A stretch of 64,000 nucleotides of DNA from Herbaspirillum sp. RTI4 (GTDB lineage Bacteria; Pseudomonadota; Gammaproteobacteria; Burkholderiales; Burkholderiaceae_D): the NCBI RefSeq assembly GCF_034313965.1, contig NZ_JAVIWQ010000002.1:558001-622000 (forward strand), read 5' to 3'. Below the pieces are notes generated by a model. It was not told where the DNA came from. It searched no databases and was given only the letters and a program-made list of their open reading frames with translations. Within the stretch, counting starts at the first letter, position 1; the number at the start of each line of letters is the position of its first letter. Made by a program: the position numbers and the translations under genes. Shown piece after piece: positions 9,685 through 17,856 of this stretch.

Positions 9685-10569
9685 ATGGAAATCTTCGGTA
9701 TTCCTTTGCAAGCCATGTTGAGCCAGCTTTTGCTGGGCTTGGTCAACGGCTCGTTTTACGCCATGTTATCGCTAGGACTCGCGGTAATTTTCGGCCTGCT
9801 TAATGTTATTAACTTCGCCCACGGCACCTTGTATATGTTGGGTGCGTTCACTGCCTGGATGGGCATGAACTATTTCGGCTTGAACTACTGGGAGATGCTG
9901 GTACTTGCTCCTTTGCTCATTGGTTTGTTCGGAATTCTCATCGAAAAAACCATGCTGCGTTGGCTTTATAAGCTGGATCATCTTTACGGCTTGTTATTGA
10001 CCTTTGGTATTACGCTGATGGTAGAAGGCTTGTTCCGGTCGGTGTATGGGGTCTCGGGTCAGCCGTATTCGGTCCCGGATGCCTTGTCAGGCGCAACTGA
10101 TCTGGGTTTCATGGTCTTGCCTAATTATCGAGCATGGGTGGTTCTGGCTTCGCTGGTAGTGTGTTTTTCGACCTGGTTTGTGATCGAAAAGACCCGACTC
10201 GGCGCCTACCTTCGCGCAGGTACTGAAAATCCAAAAATGGTCGAGGCCTTCGGCATCAACGTCCCGCTGATGGTTACTCTGACTTATGGCTTTGGTGTGG
10301 CACTCGCTGCTTTCGCCGGAGTACTGGCCGCGCCGGTGATTCAGGTGTCTCCTTTGATGGGTTCCAATCTGATCATTGTTGTTTTTGCCGTTGTCGTCAT
10401 CGGGGGCATGGGTTCTATTCTCGGCTCCATTCTTACCGGTCTTGGCCTGGGGGTGATCGAAGGATTGACGCGGGTGTTTTATCCTGAGCTGTCTGCCACG
10501 GTCGTGTTCATTATTATGGTGATCGTGCTGCTGCTGCGTCCGGCAGGGTTATTCGGGAAAGAGAAATAA
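9685..10569 (+). CDS. livH: Branched-chain amino acid type ABC transporter permease LivH
   Basis: A 294-residue inner-membrane permease with about eight hydrophobic segments. The LivH hallmarks are LVNGSFYAMLSLGLAVIFGL near the N-terminus, NFAHGTLYMLGAF, and the EAA-like region around GVLAAPVIQVSPLMGSNLII. It forms the transmembrane channel with LivM. The livM start follows four bases after its stop. Confidence 0.9.
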   Translation: MEIFGIPLQAMLSQLLLGLVNGSFYAMLSLGLAVIFGLLNVINFAHGTLYMLGAFTAWMGMNYFGLNYWEMLVLAPLLIGLFGILIEKTMLRWLYKLDHLYGLLLTFGITLMVEGLFRSVYGVSGQPYSVPDALSGATDLGFMVLPNYRAWVVLASLVVCFSTWFVIEKTRLGAYLRAGTENPKMVEAFGINVPLMVTLTYGFGVALAAFAGVLAAPVIQVSPLMGSNLIIVVFAVVVIGGMGSILGSILTGLGLGVIEGLTRVFYPELSATVVFIIMVIVLLLRPAGLFGKEK

Positions 10570-10573
10570 GTCC

Positions 10574-11557
10574 ATGGGCGCTCTTATGAACAAGAAATTA
10601 TTTGCCATCGTCATTCTGCTTTTGTTGCTGGCGGCACCGTTCGGCATCTATCCGGTGTTCCTGATGAAGATGTTGTGTTTTGCCCTCTTCGCTTGCGCCT
10701 TCAATCTGTTGATTGGTTACACCGGTCTGCTGTCTTTCGGTCACGCTGCTTTTTTCGGTGGTGCGGGCTACGTTGCAGGACAAGCCTTGAAGGTGTGGGG
10801 ATTCCCAACTGAGATAGGACTTTTATTGGGAACATTGGCAGGCGCCAGTATCGGTTTGCTGATGGGCTTGCTGGCTATTCGCCGGCAAGGGATTTATTTC
10901 ACCATGATCACCCTGGCGCTGGCACAAATGCTGTTTTTCCTCTGTCTGCAAATGCCCTTTACTGGTGGCGAGGATGGATTGCAAGGCGTACCTCGCGGTA
11001 CCTTGTTTGGCTTTATCAACCTAGGTAAAGACATCAATATGTACTATGTGGTGCTGGCTATTTGTGTTGCTGGCTTCGCTTTGATTGCTCGCACTATCAA
11101 CTCTCCTTTCGGGCAGGTCCTGAAAGCGATCAAGGAGAACGAACCGCGCGCTATTTCGCTTGGTTACGATGTGGCGCGCTATAAACTTTTGGCCTTTGTT
11201 TTGTCGGCTGCACTGGCTGGTCTGGCCGGCGCGACCAAGACATTGGTGCAGGGCTTTGAGACCCTTACTGATGCGCACTGGTCCATGTCAGGCTTGGTTG
11301 TACTGATGACTCTGGTGGGTGGTCTGGGTACGCTGGTGGGGCCAATCGTTGGTGCTGTCCTCATCATCTTGCTAGAAGAAAAGCTGGGTGATATAGGCAT
11401 GTGGCTCTCCCACGCGACCGGTGTTGAGTGGTTCAATACTTTGGGTGACTCGGTAACGATCGTGACGGGTTTCATTTTCATCGTTTGCGTATTGGCTTTC
11501 CGACGGGGTATAGTCGGCGAAGTCCTTGCGCTGTTCCGGCGATTCCAACGTCCCTAG
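10574..11557 (+). CDS. livM: Branched-chain amino acid type ABC transporter permease LivM
   Basis: A 327-residue permease, the second channel subunit. Marks are FNLLIGYTGLLSFGHAAFFG at about residues 36-55, the conserved block PFGQVLKAIKENEPRAISLG and the GLAGATKTLVQGFETLTDAH region. The start is probably the ATG at 10574; a second in-frame ATG lies four codons later. A strong terminator follows the gene, ending the operon. Confidence 0.9.
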   Translation: MGALMNKKLFAIVILLLLLAAPFGIYPVFLMKMLCFALFACAFNLLIGYTGLLSFGHAAFFGGAGYVAGQALKVWGFPTEIGLLLGTLAGASIGLLMGLLAIRRQGIYFTMITLALAQMLFFLCLQMPFTGGEDGLQGVPRGTLFGFINLGKDINMYYVVLAICVAGFALIARTINSPFGQVLKAIKENEPRAISLGYDVARYKLLAFVLSAALAGLAGATKTLVQGFETLTDAHWSMSGLVVLMTLVGGLGTLVGPIVGAVLIILLEEKLGDIGMWLSHATGVEWFNTLGDSVTIVTGFIFIVCVLAFRRGIVGEVLALFRRFQRP

Positions 11558-11585
11558 CAACACCTTGCTTTAGACCCTATGAACT

Positions 11586-11614
11586 GGCGCGTCTTGTAAG
11601 ACGCGCCTTTTTTT
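11586..11614 (+). terminator. Rho-independent terminator after livM
   Basis: A 10-bp perfect stem GGCGCGTCTT / AAGACGCGCC with a 2-base apparent loop (which opens to 4 or more in practice) is followed by seven T residues. It is a textbook intrinsic terminator for the livGF-binding protein-livHM operon. Confidence 0.92.
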
Positions 11615-11644
11615 CGCCCCTTACTTTATCCTCAGATTTTTTCC

Positions 11645-12406
11645 ATGCTTGATTACTTTATTCTGTGCATTGCCGCCTTTGTTGCCGGTCTGATCGACGC
11701 TGTCGTCGGTGGTGGAGGTCTTGTTCTGGTACCGACTTTGTTCTCCGTTTTCCCCAATACCGCCCCGGCAACCTTGTTAGGAACCAATAAGGTTGCCAGC
11801 ATTATGGGTACCACTGCTTCCGCTGTTAACTATGCACGCACAGTTCGCATTCGTTGGAGTACGGCCGCACCCGCCGCCATTGCCGCATTGTTGCTGTCAT
11901 TCCTCGGTGCCTTTACGGTTACGCATATCCCCACTGGCTTGATCAGGCAATCTCTTCCCTTTGTTCTTGTCGCTGTCGGTGCCTATACGTTTATGAAGAA
12001 AGATTTTGGCCAGCATCATGTGCCACTTTTGTCCGGTTCAAAAGAAAAGTGGATGGCTGTTTTGGTAGGGGCGTGGGCGGGCTTCTACGACGGCGTCTTT
12101 GGGCCTGGCACTGGCAGCTTCCTTGTTTTCGCTTTTGTCCGCTTGTTTGGCTTCGACTTCTTGCGCGCTTCTGCCGTATCCAAAGTCGTTAATATCGCGA
12201 CCAATCTTGCGGCGCTTACCTGGCTGGGTTACACCGGACACGTCATCTGGCAGTTGGGCATATTGATGGCGGCATTTAATATTGCTGGCTCCCTGTTCGG
12301 GACAAAGCTCGCGATACGGCATGGCAGCGGGTTTGTCAGGCGTTTATTTTTAGTGGTTATTTCCGCCCTTGTTCTCAAGACTGGCTACGACGCCTTCTTC
12401 CGTTAA
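11645..12406 (+). CDS. TauE/SafE family membrane permease
   Basis: A 253-residue membrane protein of the TauE/SafE (sulfite/organosulfonate exporter-like) family. The N-terminal block AGLIDAVVGGGGLVLVPTL and the repeat-like second half around WAGFYDGVFGPGTGSFLVFA are the family's paired glycine-rich motifs. About seven or eight hydrophobic segments are visible. It sits alone between a terminator and the parS sites. The substrate is unknown; the family exports sulfite, sulfoacetate and other anions. Confidence 0.87.
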   Translation: MLDYFILCIAAFVAGLIDAVVGGGGLVLVPTLFSVFPNTAPATLLGTNKVASIMGTTASAVNYARTVRIRWSTAAPAAIAALLLSFLGAFTVTHIPTGLIRQSLPFVLVAVGAYTFMKKDFGQHHVPLLSGSKEKWMAVLVGAWAGFYDGVFGPGTGSFLVFAFVRLFGFDFLRASAVSKVVNIATNLAALTWLGYTGHVIWQLGILMAAFNIAGSLFGTKLAIRHGSGFVRRLFLVVISALVLKTGYDAFFR

Positions 12407-12426
12407 TGGTCAGCGTGACAGCACAT

Positions 12427-12442
12427 TGTTTCACGTGAAACT
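12427..12442. promoter_or_regulatory. parS: parS site 1 (ParB binding)
   Basis: TGTTTCACGTGAAACT matches the universal parS 16-mer (TGTTTCACGTGAAACA) in 15 of 16 positions and is palindromic over its 14-bp core. parA and parB are encoded 3.5 kb downstream. Confidence 0.93.
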
Positions 12443-12473
12443 ACCGCAAGAACCGGAAGGTTTGGCTGTTAGT

Positions 12474-12489
12474 GGTTTCACGTGAAACG
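12474..12489. promoter_or_regulatory. parS: parS site 2 (ParB binding)
   Basis: GGTTTCACGTGAAACG has a perfect 14-bp parS core (GTTTCACGTGAAAC), 47 bp from the first site and just upstream of mnmG. Confidence 0.92.
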
Positions 12490-12569
12490 CTCGGCGCAAG
12501 GCGAATGTCCGACGAGCGATCAAAAGGACTTATAATCTCGCCTCTGCTCATCCTTTCCGTACCCATTCC

Positions 12570-14477
12570 ATGTTATTTCCTACTCAGTTCGATGTCATCG
12601 TAGTCGGCGGCGGTCACGCCGGAACGGAAGCCGCTCTGGCTTCCGCTCGTATGGGGCAGAAGACTTTGCTGCTCAGTCACAATATCGAAACCCTGGGGCA
12701 GATGTCATGCAATCCCTCAATTGGGGGGATTGGCAAGGGACATCTGGTGCGGGAAGTGGATGCAATGGGCGGGGCGATGGCGCTGGCGACCGACGAAGCT
12801 GGCATACAGTTCCGCATCTTGAATTCTTCGAAAGGCCCGGCCGTCCGTGCCACGCGCGCCCAGGCTGATCGCATTCTGTACAAGCAAGCAATCCGCTTCC
12901 GCCTGGAAAATCAACCTAACCTGTGGCTGTTCCAGCAAGCAGTCGATGATTTGATGGTGGAGGGCGATCGCGTTATTGGTGCGGTAACGCAAGTCGGGAT
13001 TCGCTTTGCGGGCAGGGCGGTAGTGCTAACTGCCGGCACTTTCCTTGATGGCAAAATTCATGTCGGCCTGAATAACTATTCAGCAGGACGTGCGGGTGAT
13101 CCCCCAGCCATCTCTTTATCTGCACGCTTGAAAGAATTGAAGCTGCCGCAGGGACGCTTGAAAACCGGGACGCCTCCGCGCATTGATGGGCGTAGCGTAG
13201 ATTTTTCAGTGATGGAAGAGCAGCCCGGCGATCTTGATCCCATACCTGTTTTTTCAGTCATGGGGAATGCCGCCATGCATCCGCGGCAAATGCCATGCTG
13301 GATTACCCACACCAATGAGCGGACGCACGACATCGTCCGCGCCGGACTGGATCGCAGCCCGATGTATACCGGAGTCATCGAGGGCGTCGGGCCGCGTTAT
13401 TGCCCATCGATAGAAGATAAGATCCACCGTTTTGCCGGCAAAGATTCGCACCAGATATTCATGGAGCCGGAAGGACTGACGACCAACGAGTATTACCCTA
13501 ACGGCATCTCCACCAGTCTGCCATTCGATGTGCAGTTAGCGCTGGTACGGTCAATGCGCGGCTTGGAGCAGGCGCATATACTTCGCCCCGGCTATGCCAT
13601 CGAATATGACTACTTTGATCCACGCGGATTAAAGGCATCGCTGGAAACGCGCCAGATTCAGGGCCTGTTTTTCGCAGGTCAGATCAATGGAACCACCGGT
13701 TACGAAGAAGCCGCAGCGCAAGGCATGCTGGCAGGACTCAACGCCGCGTTGCAAACGCAGCAACGCGATGCATGGACACCGCGCCGCGATCAGGCCTATC
13801 TGGGTGTGCTGGTCGATGATCTCATTACGCAAGGTGTGCAGGAGCCGTACCGGATGTTCACCAGCCGCGCTGAATACCGGCTTAGCTTGCGCGAAGATAA
13901 CGCTGACATGCGTCTGACCGAAATCGGACGTGAACTGGGTTGCGTCGGCGATGCGCAGTGGGAGCAATTTGAGCGCAAGCGCGAATCGGTTGCCCTCGAA
14001 CTGGAAAGACTCAAATCCACTTGGGTGAATCCGCGTACCCTGCCCGTAGCAGAAGCAGAGCGGGTTCTGGGTAAGCCCATCGAGCGTGAATATTCTTTGC
14101 TTGATCTGTTGCGCCGTCCGGATGTCAGCTACCAAAGTCTGATGAGCTTACGCGATGCAGAAGGACAGCCGATGGCCGGTCCCGGCGTTAGTGAAGACCA
14201 TGTGCGCGAACAAGTAGAAATTCATGTCAAATACGCCGGCTACATCGACCGTCAGGCCAAGGAAATCGGTCGTCACGAGCACAACGAAACACTGAAGTTG
14301 CCGCTCGATCTGGATTACATGGAGGTCAGCTCACTGTCGATAGAAGTCCGGCAAAAACTGAATCAGCACAAACCCGAAACCTTGGGACAGGCCTCGCGCA
14401 TTGCGGGCGTAACTCCGGCCGCCTTGTCCTTGCTGTTGGTGCATTTAAAAAAGGGCGACTTGCGGCAGCGCGCCTGA
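12570..14477 (+). CDS. mnmG: tRNA uridine-5-carboxymethylaminomethyl modification enzyme MnmG
   Basis: A 635-residue FAD protein that, with MnmE, installs the cmnm5 group on U34 of several tRNAs. The N-terminal FAD site [20 protein letters not shown], the block [20 protein letters not shown] and the [12 protein letters not shown] region are diagnostic; the length is normal. The end ([14 protein letters not shown]) is the typical MnmG C-terminus that contacts MnmE. It is followed by rsmG after 29 bases. Two parS sites lie in its promoter region. Confidence 0.97.
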   Translation: MLFPTQFDVIVVGGGHAGTEAALASARMGQKTLLLSHNIETLGQMSCNPSIGGIGKGHLVREVDAMGGAMALATDEAGIQFRILNSSKGPAVRATRAQADRILYKQAIRFRLENQPNLWLFQQAVDDLMVEGDRVIGAVTQVGIRFAGRAVVLTAGTFLDGKIHVGLNNYSAGRAGDPPAISLSARLKELKLPQGRLKTGTPPRIDGRSVDFSVMEEQPGDLDPIPVFSVMGNAAMHPRQMPCWITHTNERTHDIVRAGLDRSPMYTGVIEGVGPRYCPSIEDKIHRFAGKDSHQIFMEPEGLTTNEYYPNGISTSLPFDVQLALVRSMRGLEQAHILRPGYAIEYDYFDPRGLKASLETRQIQGLFFAGQINGTTGYEEAAAQGMLAGLNAALQTQQRDAWTPRRDQAYLGVLVDDLITQGVQEPYRMFTSRAEYRLSLREDNADMRLTEIGRELGCVGDAQWEQFERKRESVALELERLKSTWVNPRTLPVAEAERVLGKPIEREYSLLDLLRRPDVSYQSLMSLRDAEGQPMAGPGVSEDHVREQVEIHVKYAGYIDRQAKEIGRHEHNETLKLPLDLDYMEVSSLSIEVRQKLNQHKPETLGQASRIAGVTPAALSLLLVHLKKGDLRQRA

Positions 14478-14506
14478 ATTGTGCCGCCCCCTCTGATCAA
14501 GAACCC

Positions 14507-15196
14507 ATGACAACGACAACTAGCAAACCACATTTCCCCCCCGCCACGGATGAAGCCCTGGCGCACACCTTGCGGGAGGGCGTGCAAGCACTCGGTCTGC
14601 AACTGAGCGAAGCGCAGCAAGCAAAGCTGCTTGCGTATCAGGCGCTGATGGCCAAATGGAACAAGGTCTACAACCTGACTGCCTTGCGCGAGCCAGCGCA
14701 AATGATGACGCACCACTTGCTCGATTCTCTGGCCGCAGTCAGTGCATTCGCCAATGCCCGTCAGGTGCTGGATGTGGGCGCAGGGGGTGGATTGCCGGGT
14801 ATCGTCCTCGCTATCTGGGCAGAAGAGGCCTTTCCTGAGATGCACGTCTCGATGGTCGATGTGGTCCATAAAAAAACCGCGTTCTTAACGCAGGCCAAAG
14901 CAGAGTTGCACTTAGGCAATGTCAGTGTCTATACGGACCGGGTAGAAAACTTGCCTTTGAAGCAACATTTTGATGTCATCACCTCCCGCGCTTTTGCAGA
15001 GTTGCACGATTTCGTCGACTGGTCGCAACACCTGCTAGCCCCCGGAGGGCAGTTTATAGCCCTCAAAGGGCTACTGCCAGAGCAGGAAATGGATCGCCTG
15101 CCGGAGGGGTGGCAGGTGGCGCGTATTACGCCTCTGACCGTGCCTGGCTTGTCCGCATCACGGCATTTAATTTTCATCGAGAGAAAATCCGCATGA
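14507..15196 (+). CDS. rsmG: 16S rRNA m7G527 methyltransferase RsmG
   Basis: A 229-residue SAM-dependent methyltransferase (formerly GidB) that methylates G527 of 16S rRNA. The motifs are KWNKVYNLTALREP, HHLLDSLA and the SAM site VLDVGAGGGLPGIVLA (about residues 87-102), with VTSRAF-like ITSRAFAELHDFV further on. The stop overlaps the lipocalin start (ATGA at 15193-15196). Confidence 0.96.
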   Translation: MTTTTSKPHFPPATDEALAHTLREGVQALGLQLSEAQQAKLLAYQALMAKWNKVYNLTALREPAQMMTHHLLDSLAAVSAFANARQVLDVGAGGGLPGIVLAIWAEEAFPEMHVSMVDVVHKKTAFLTQAKAELHLGNVSVYTDRVENLPLKQHFDVITSRAFAELHDFVDWSQHLLAPGGQFIALKGLLPEQEMDRLPEGWQVARITPLTVPGLSASRHLIFIERKSA

Positions 15197-15777
15197 GTCT
15201 CCAACAATCTAAGATCAAAACAATGCGCGGGTTGCAAACCACCTTGCGTCGCAGCCTCTGCGCCCTGACTTCGGCTACATTGCTGCTAAGTACAGTGCAG
15301 GCACAAGAAGTGCAAACAGTCGGCACGGTGGATCTGCAGCGCTACGCAGGGACATGGTACGAAATTGCCAAATTTCCCAATCGCTTCCAGAAAAAATGTA
15401 TCGCCAATACCCGGGCCGACTATGCCGCACAGGAAGATGGCCGTATCAGCGTGCTTAACCAATGTAAAGTGGCGGGCGGGGTGGTAGATCAAGTAAACGG
15501 TGTCGCACGTATCGTCGATACCAAAACCAATGCCAGGCTAAAAGTGCGATTCGCACCGGCATGGCTTTCATGGTTGCCGTTTGTCTGGGGCGATTATTGG
15601 ATTATTGGGCTCACCCCCGATTATTCCGTCGCCACAGTGGGGTCGCCTGATCGGGATTATCTGTGGATATTGTCGCGTACGAAGAGCTTGTCGACCGCCG
15701 CCTACGATGCTGCCGTTGATAAGGCAACCCGGCAAGGATTCGATACTTCGAAACTGGAAAAATCCGTGCAGGAGTAG
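15193..15777 (+). CDS. blc: Lipocalin family protein (Blc-like)
   Basis: A 194-residue exported lipocalin. The N-terminus has a charged start and a hydrophobic stretch ending near TVQAQ; there is no lipobox cysteine, so it looks secreted rather than a lipoprotein. The lipocalin motif RYAGTWYEIAKFPNRFQKKC and the later FAPAWLSWLPFVWGDYWIIG and YLWILSRTKSL blocks match bacterial Blc proteins, which bind lipids in the envelope. A longer frame exists upstream, but the ATG at 15193 is coupled to the rsmG stop and begins the signal peptide. Confidence 0.88.
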   Translation: MSLQQSKIKTMRGLQTTLRRSLCALTSATLLLSTVQAQEVQTVGTVDLQRYAGTWYEIAKFPNRFQKKCIANTRADYAAQEDGRISVLNQCKVAGGVVDQVNGVARIVDTKTNARLKVRFAPAWLSWLPFVWGDYWIIGLTPDYSVATVGSPDRDYLWILSRTKSLSTAAYDAAVDKATRQGFDTSKLEKSVQE

Positions 15778-15903
15778 GCGGATGCCGACGTAATTTGCAT
15801 CAGGCAGTCACAGAGCAGTAGAGGGGTAGTAGATGGGTAGTAGATGGATCAGAGCTTCTTAAAAAAACTTAAAGCGCCACAACGAACATTTCGAAAAGAA
15901 GCC

Positions 15904-16677
15904 ATGGCAAAAATTTTCTGTATCGCGAATCAAAAGGGCGGCGTTGGCAAAACGACTACTGCGGTCAATCTGGCAGCGGCGTTGAGCCAGTTGCAGCAGC
16001 GGGTGCTGCTGGTCGATCTCGACCCGCAAGGCAATGCCACCATGGGTGCAGGAATCAACAAGGCGGAGCTGAAAGGCTCCATCTATGAAGTGCTGCTCGG
16101 CATGGCTGATATCGCCTCAGTGCGCCAGCGCTCGGAAGCGGGCGGCTTTGATGTGTTGCCGGCCAATCGCGAACTGGCCGGTGCGGAAGTCGAAATGGTC
16201 GAGCTGGACAACCGCGAGAAACGGCTCAAGGACGCCTTTGTACCCGTGATCGATGAATATGACTTCATCCTCATCGATTGCCCGCCAGCGCTCTCTATGC
16301 TGACCCTGAACGGCTTGTGCGCAGCGCATGGCGTGGTCATTCCAATGCAGTGCGAATATTACGCATTGGAAGGACTGTCGGATCTGGTCAACACCATCAA
16401 GAAAGTGCACGCCAAGCTGAACCCGGAACTGAAAGTCATCGGTCTGTTGCGCGTCATGTTCGACCCGCGCATGACCTTATCGCAGCAAGTCTCGGAGCAA
16501 CTTGAAAAACACTTCGGCGACAAAGTATTCAAAACGGTTATCCCGCGCAATGTGCGGTTGGCCGAAGCCCCGTCCTACGGACTGCCGGGTGTTGTCTTTG
16601 ATGCCGCCTCAAGAGGTGCGCAAGCCTACATCGCGTTCGGTGCCGAAATGGTCGAACGTATTAAAACTCTCTCGTAA
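15904..16677 (+). CDS. parA: Chromosome partitioning ATPase ParA
   Basis: A 257-residue deviant-Walker ParA ATPase. The motif KGGVGKTTTAVNLAAALS lies at residues 11-28, with the Walker A' LLVDLDPQGNATMG and DFILIDCPPALSMLTLNGL blocks. With ParB and parS it segregates the chromosome origin. I use the ATG at 15904 (MAKIFCIANQ); the frame extends to 15844, but that 20-residue extension is unlike ParA. parB begins seven bases after the stop. Confidence 0.96.
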   Translation: MAKIFCIANQKGGVGKTTTAVNLAAALSQLQQRVLLVDLDPQGNATMGAGINKAELKGSIYEVLLGMADIASVRQRSEAGGFDVLPANRELAGAEVEMVELDNREKRLKDAFVPVIDEYDFILIDCPPALSMLTLNGLCAAHGVVIPMQCEYYALEGLSDLVNTIKKVHAKLNPELKVIGLLRVMFDPRMTLSQQVSEQLEKHFGDKVFKTVIPRNVRLAEAPSYGLPGVVFDAASRGAQAYIAFGAEMVERIKTLS

Positions 16678-16683
16678 AAGAAC

Positions 16684-17580
16684 ATGGCAACTAAAAAATC
16701 AAAAGGTCTCGGCCGCGGGCTGGACGCATTATTGGGCGGCGCGGATATTGTGGCGGATACGCCGGTTATCGCCGGTGCGCCCACGAACCTGTCAGTGGAT
16801 GACCTGCAAGCCGGGAAGTATCAACCGCGCACTCGCATGGACGAAGGTGCGCTCAACGAGCTGGCCGCCTCGATCAAGGAGCAGGGCTTGCTGCAACCTA
16901 TCCTGATCCGGCCGATTGTCGCCCGTGAAGGCCAGCCGCAATACGAAATCATCGCCGGCGAACGACGCTATCGCGCCGCCAAAATCGCCGGACTGACCGA
17001 AGTGCCGGTGCTGGTCAAGGATGTGGACGACCAGACCACCGCCGCTCTGGCGCTGATTGAAAACATGCAGCGCGAAGACCTCAATCCGCTGGAAGAAGCG
17101 CAGGGCATACAGCGACTGATCGGCGACTTTGATTTCACCCATGAGCGCGCTGCACTGGCAGTGGGCCGTTCCCGTAGCGCAGTGTCTAACTTGCTGCGCT
17201 TGCTGAATCTGACGCGTCCGGTGCAGACCATGCTGATGGCCGGCGATATCGACATGGGTCACGCCCGCGCTTTACTGGCCGTCGATGCTGCGAACCAGAT
17301 CACGCTGGCCAACCAGATCGTCGCCAAACGGATGTCGGTGCGCGAAGCAGAAAAACTGGTGACGCGCGCCGGACTGGAGCAAGCCGCCGGCGGCAAATCA
17401 CGTGACAACGGCAAGGACAAATCGCGCGACATCGTGCGATTGGAAGAGGAATTGTCGGATGTGTTGACGACGCAAGTTGTTATCAAAGCCAACGCCAAAA
17501 ACAAAGGCCAGATCGTGATTCATTTCGATAATCTGGACGCGCTTGATGGCGTGATTTCCCGGTTGCGCGGGCCGCAGTAA
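16684..17580 (+). CDS. parB: Chromosome partitioning protein ParB
   Basis: A 298-residue ParB. The N-terminal start KGLGRGLDALLGG is classic. The CTPase/N-terminal domain has IIAGERRYRAAKIAGL and ENMQREDLNPLEEA. The helix-turn-helix that reads parS is around ALAVGRSRSAVSNLLRLLNL, and the C-terminal dimerisation domain ends KGQIVIHFDNLDALDGVI. Two parS sites sit upstream of mnmG. Confidence 0.97.
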   Translation: MATKKSKGLGRGLDALLGGADIVADTPVIAGAPTNLSVDDLQAGKYQPRTRMDEGALNELAASIKEQGLLQPILIRPIVAREGQPQYEIIAGERRYRAAKIAGLTEVPVLVKDVDDQTTAALALIENMQREDLNPLEEAQGIQRLIGDFDFTHERAALAVGRSRSAVSNLLRLLNLTRPVQTMLMAGDIDMGHARALLAVDAANQITLANQIVAKRMSVREAEKLVTRAGLEQAAGGKSRDNGKDKSRDIVRLEEELSDVLTTQVVIKANAKNKGQIVIHFDNLDALDGVISRLRGPQ

Positions 17581-17657
17581 GCCGGACGCTTCGGGCTTAC
17601 TGTGCATGGATGCAGCTCTCGAGTCTTCGTGCAGAGCGGGTCGACCGGCGCAGCGCC

Positions 17658-17817
17658 GGATCCTTCGATACGGCGCGTTGCGCCTACTCAGGACGAACGG
17701 TAGGTAGTTGTTTAAGCTCCGTATGAATTAAGCTCCATATGAAGAAATTTGCTGGCGTTGCACTATCCACGAACCGTTCGTCCTGAGGAGGGATGAAATT
17801 CCGTATCGAAGGATCCG
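17658..17817. repeat. REP-like intergenic inverted repeat pair
   Basis: Two opposed copies of a dispersed repeat flank a short spacer. The left arm (about 17658-17700) contains GATCCTTCGATACGG and CAGGACGAACGG; the right arm (about 17776-17817) is the reverse complement (CCGTTCGTCCTGAG and CCGTATCGAAGGATC). The core CCGTTCGTCCTGAG is a widespread proteobacterial intergenic repeat. The pair lies between the convergent parB and ABC exporter genes and may form a long hairpin. No gene is seen in the interval 17581-17856. Confidence 0.8.
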
Positions 17818-17856
17818 GCGGTCTGCACCGCCAACGCAGAGCAGGCCGCAATGGCC

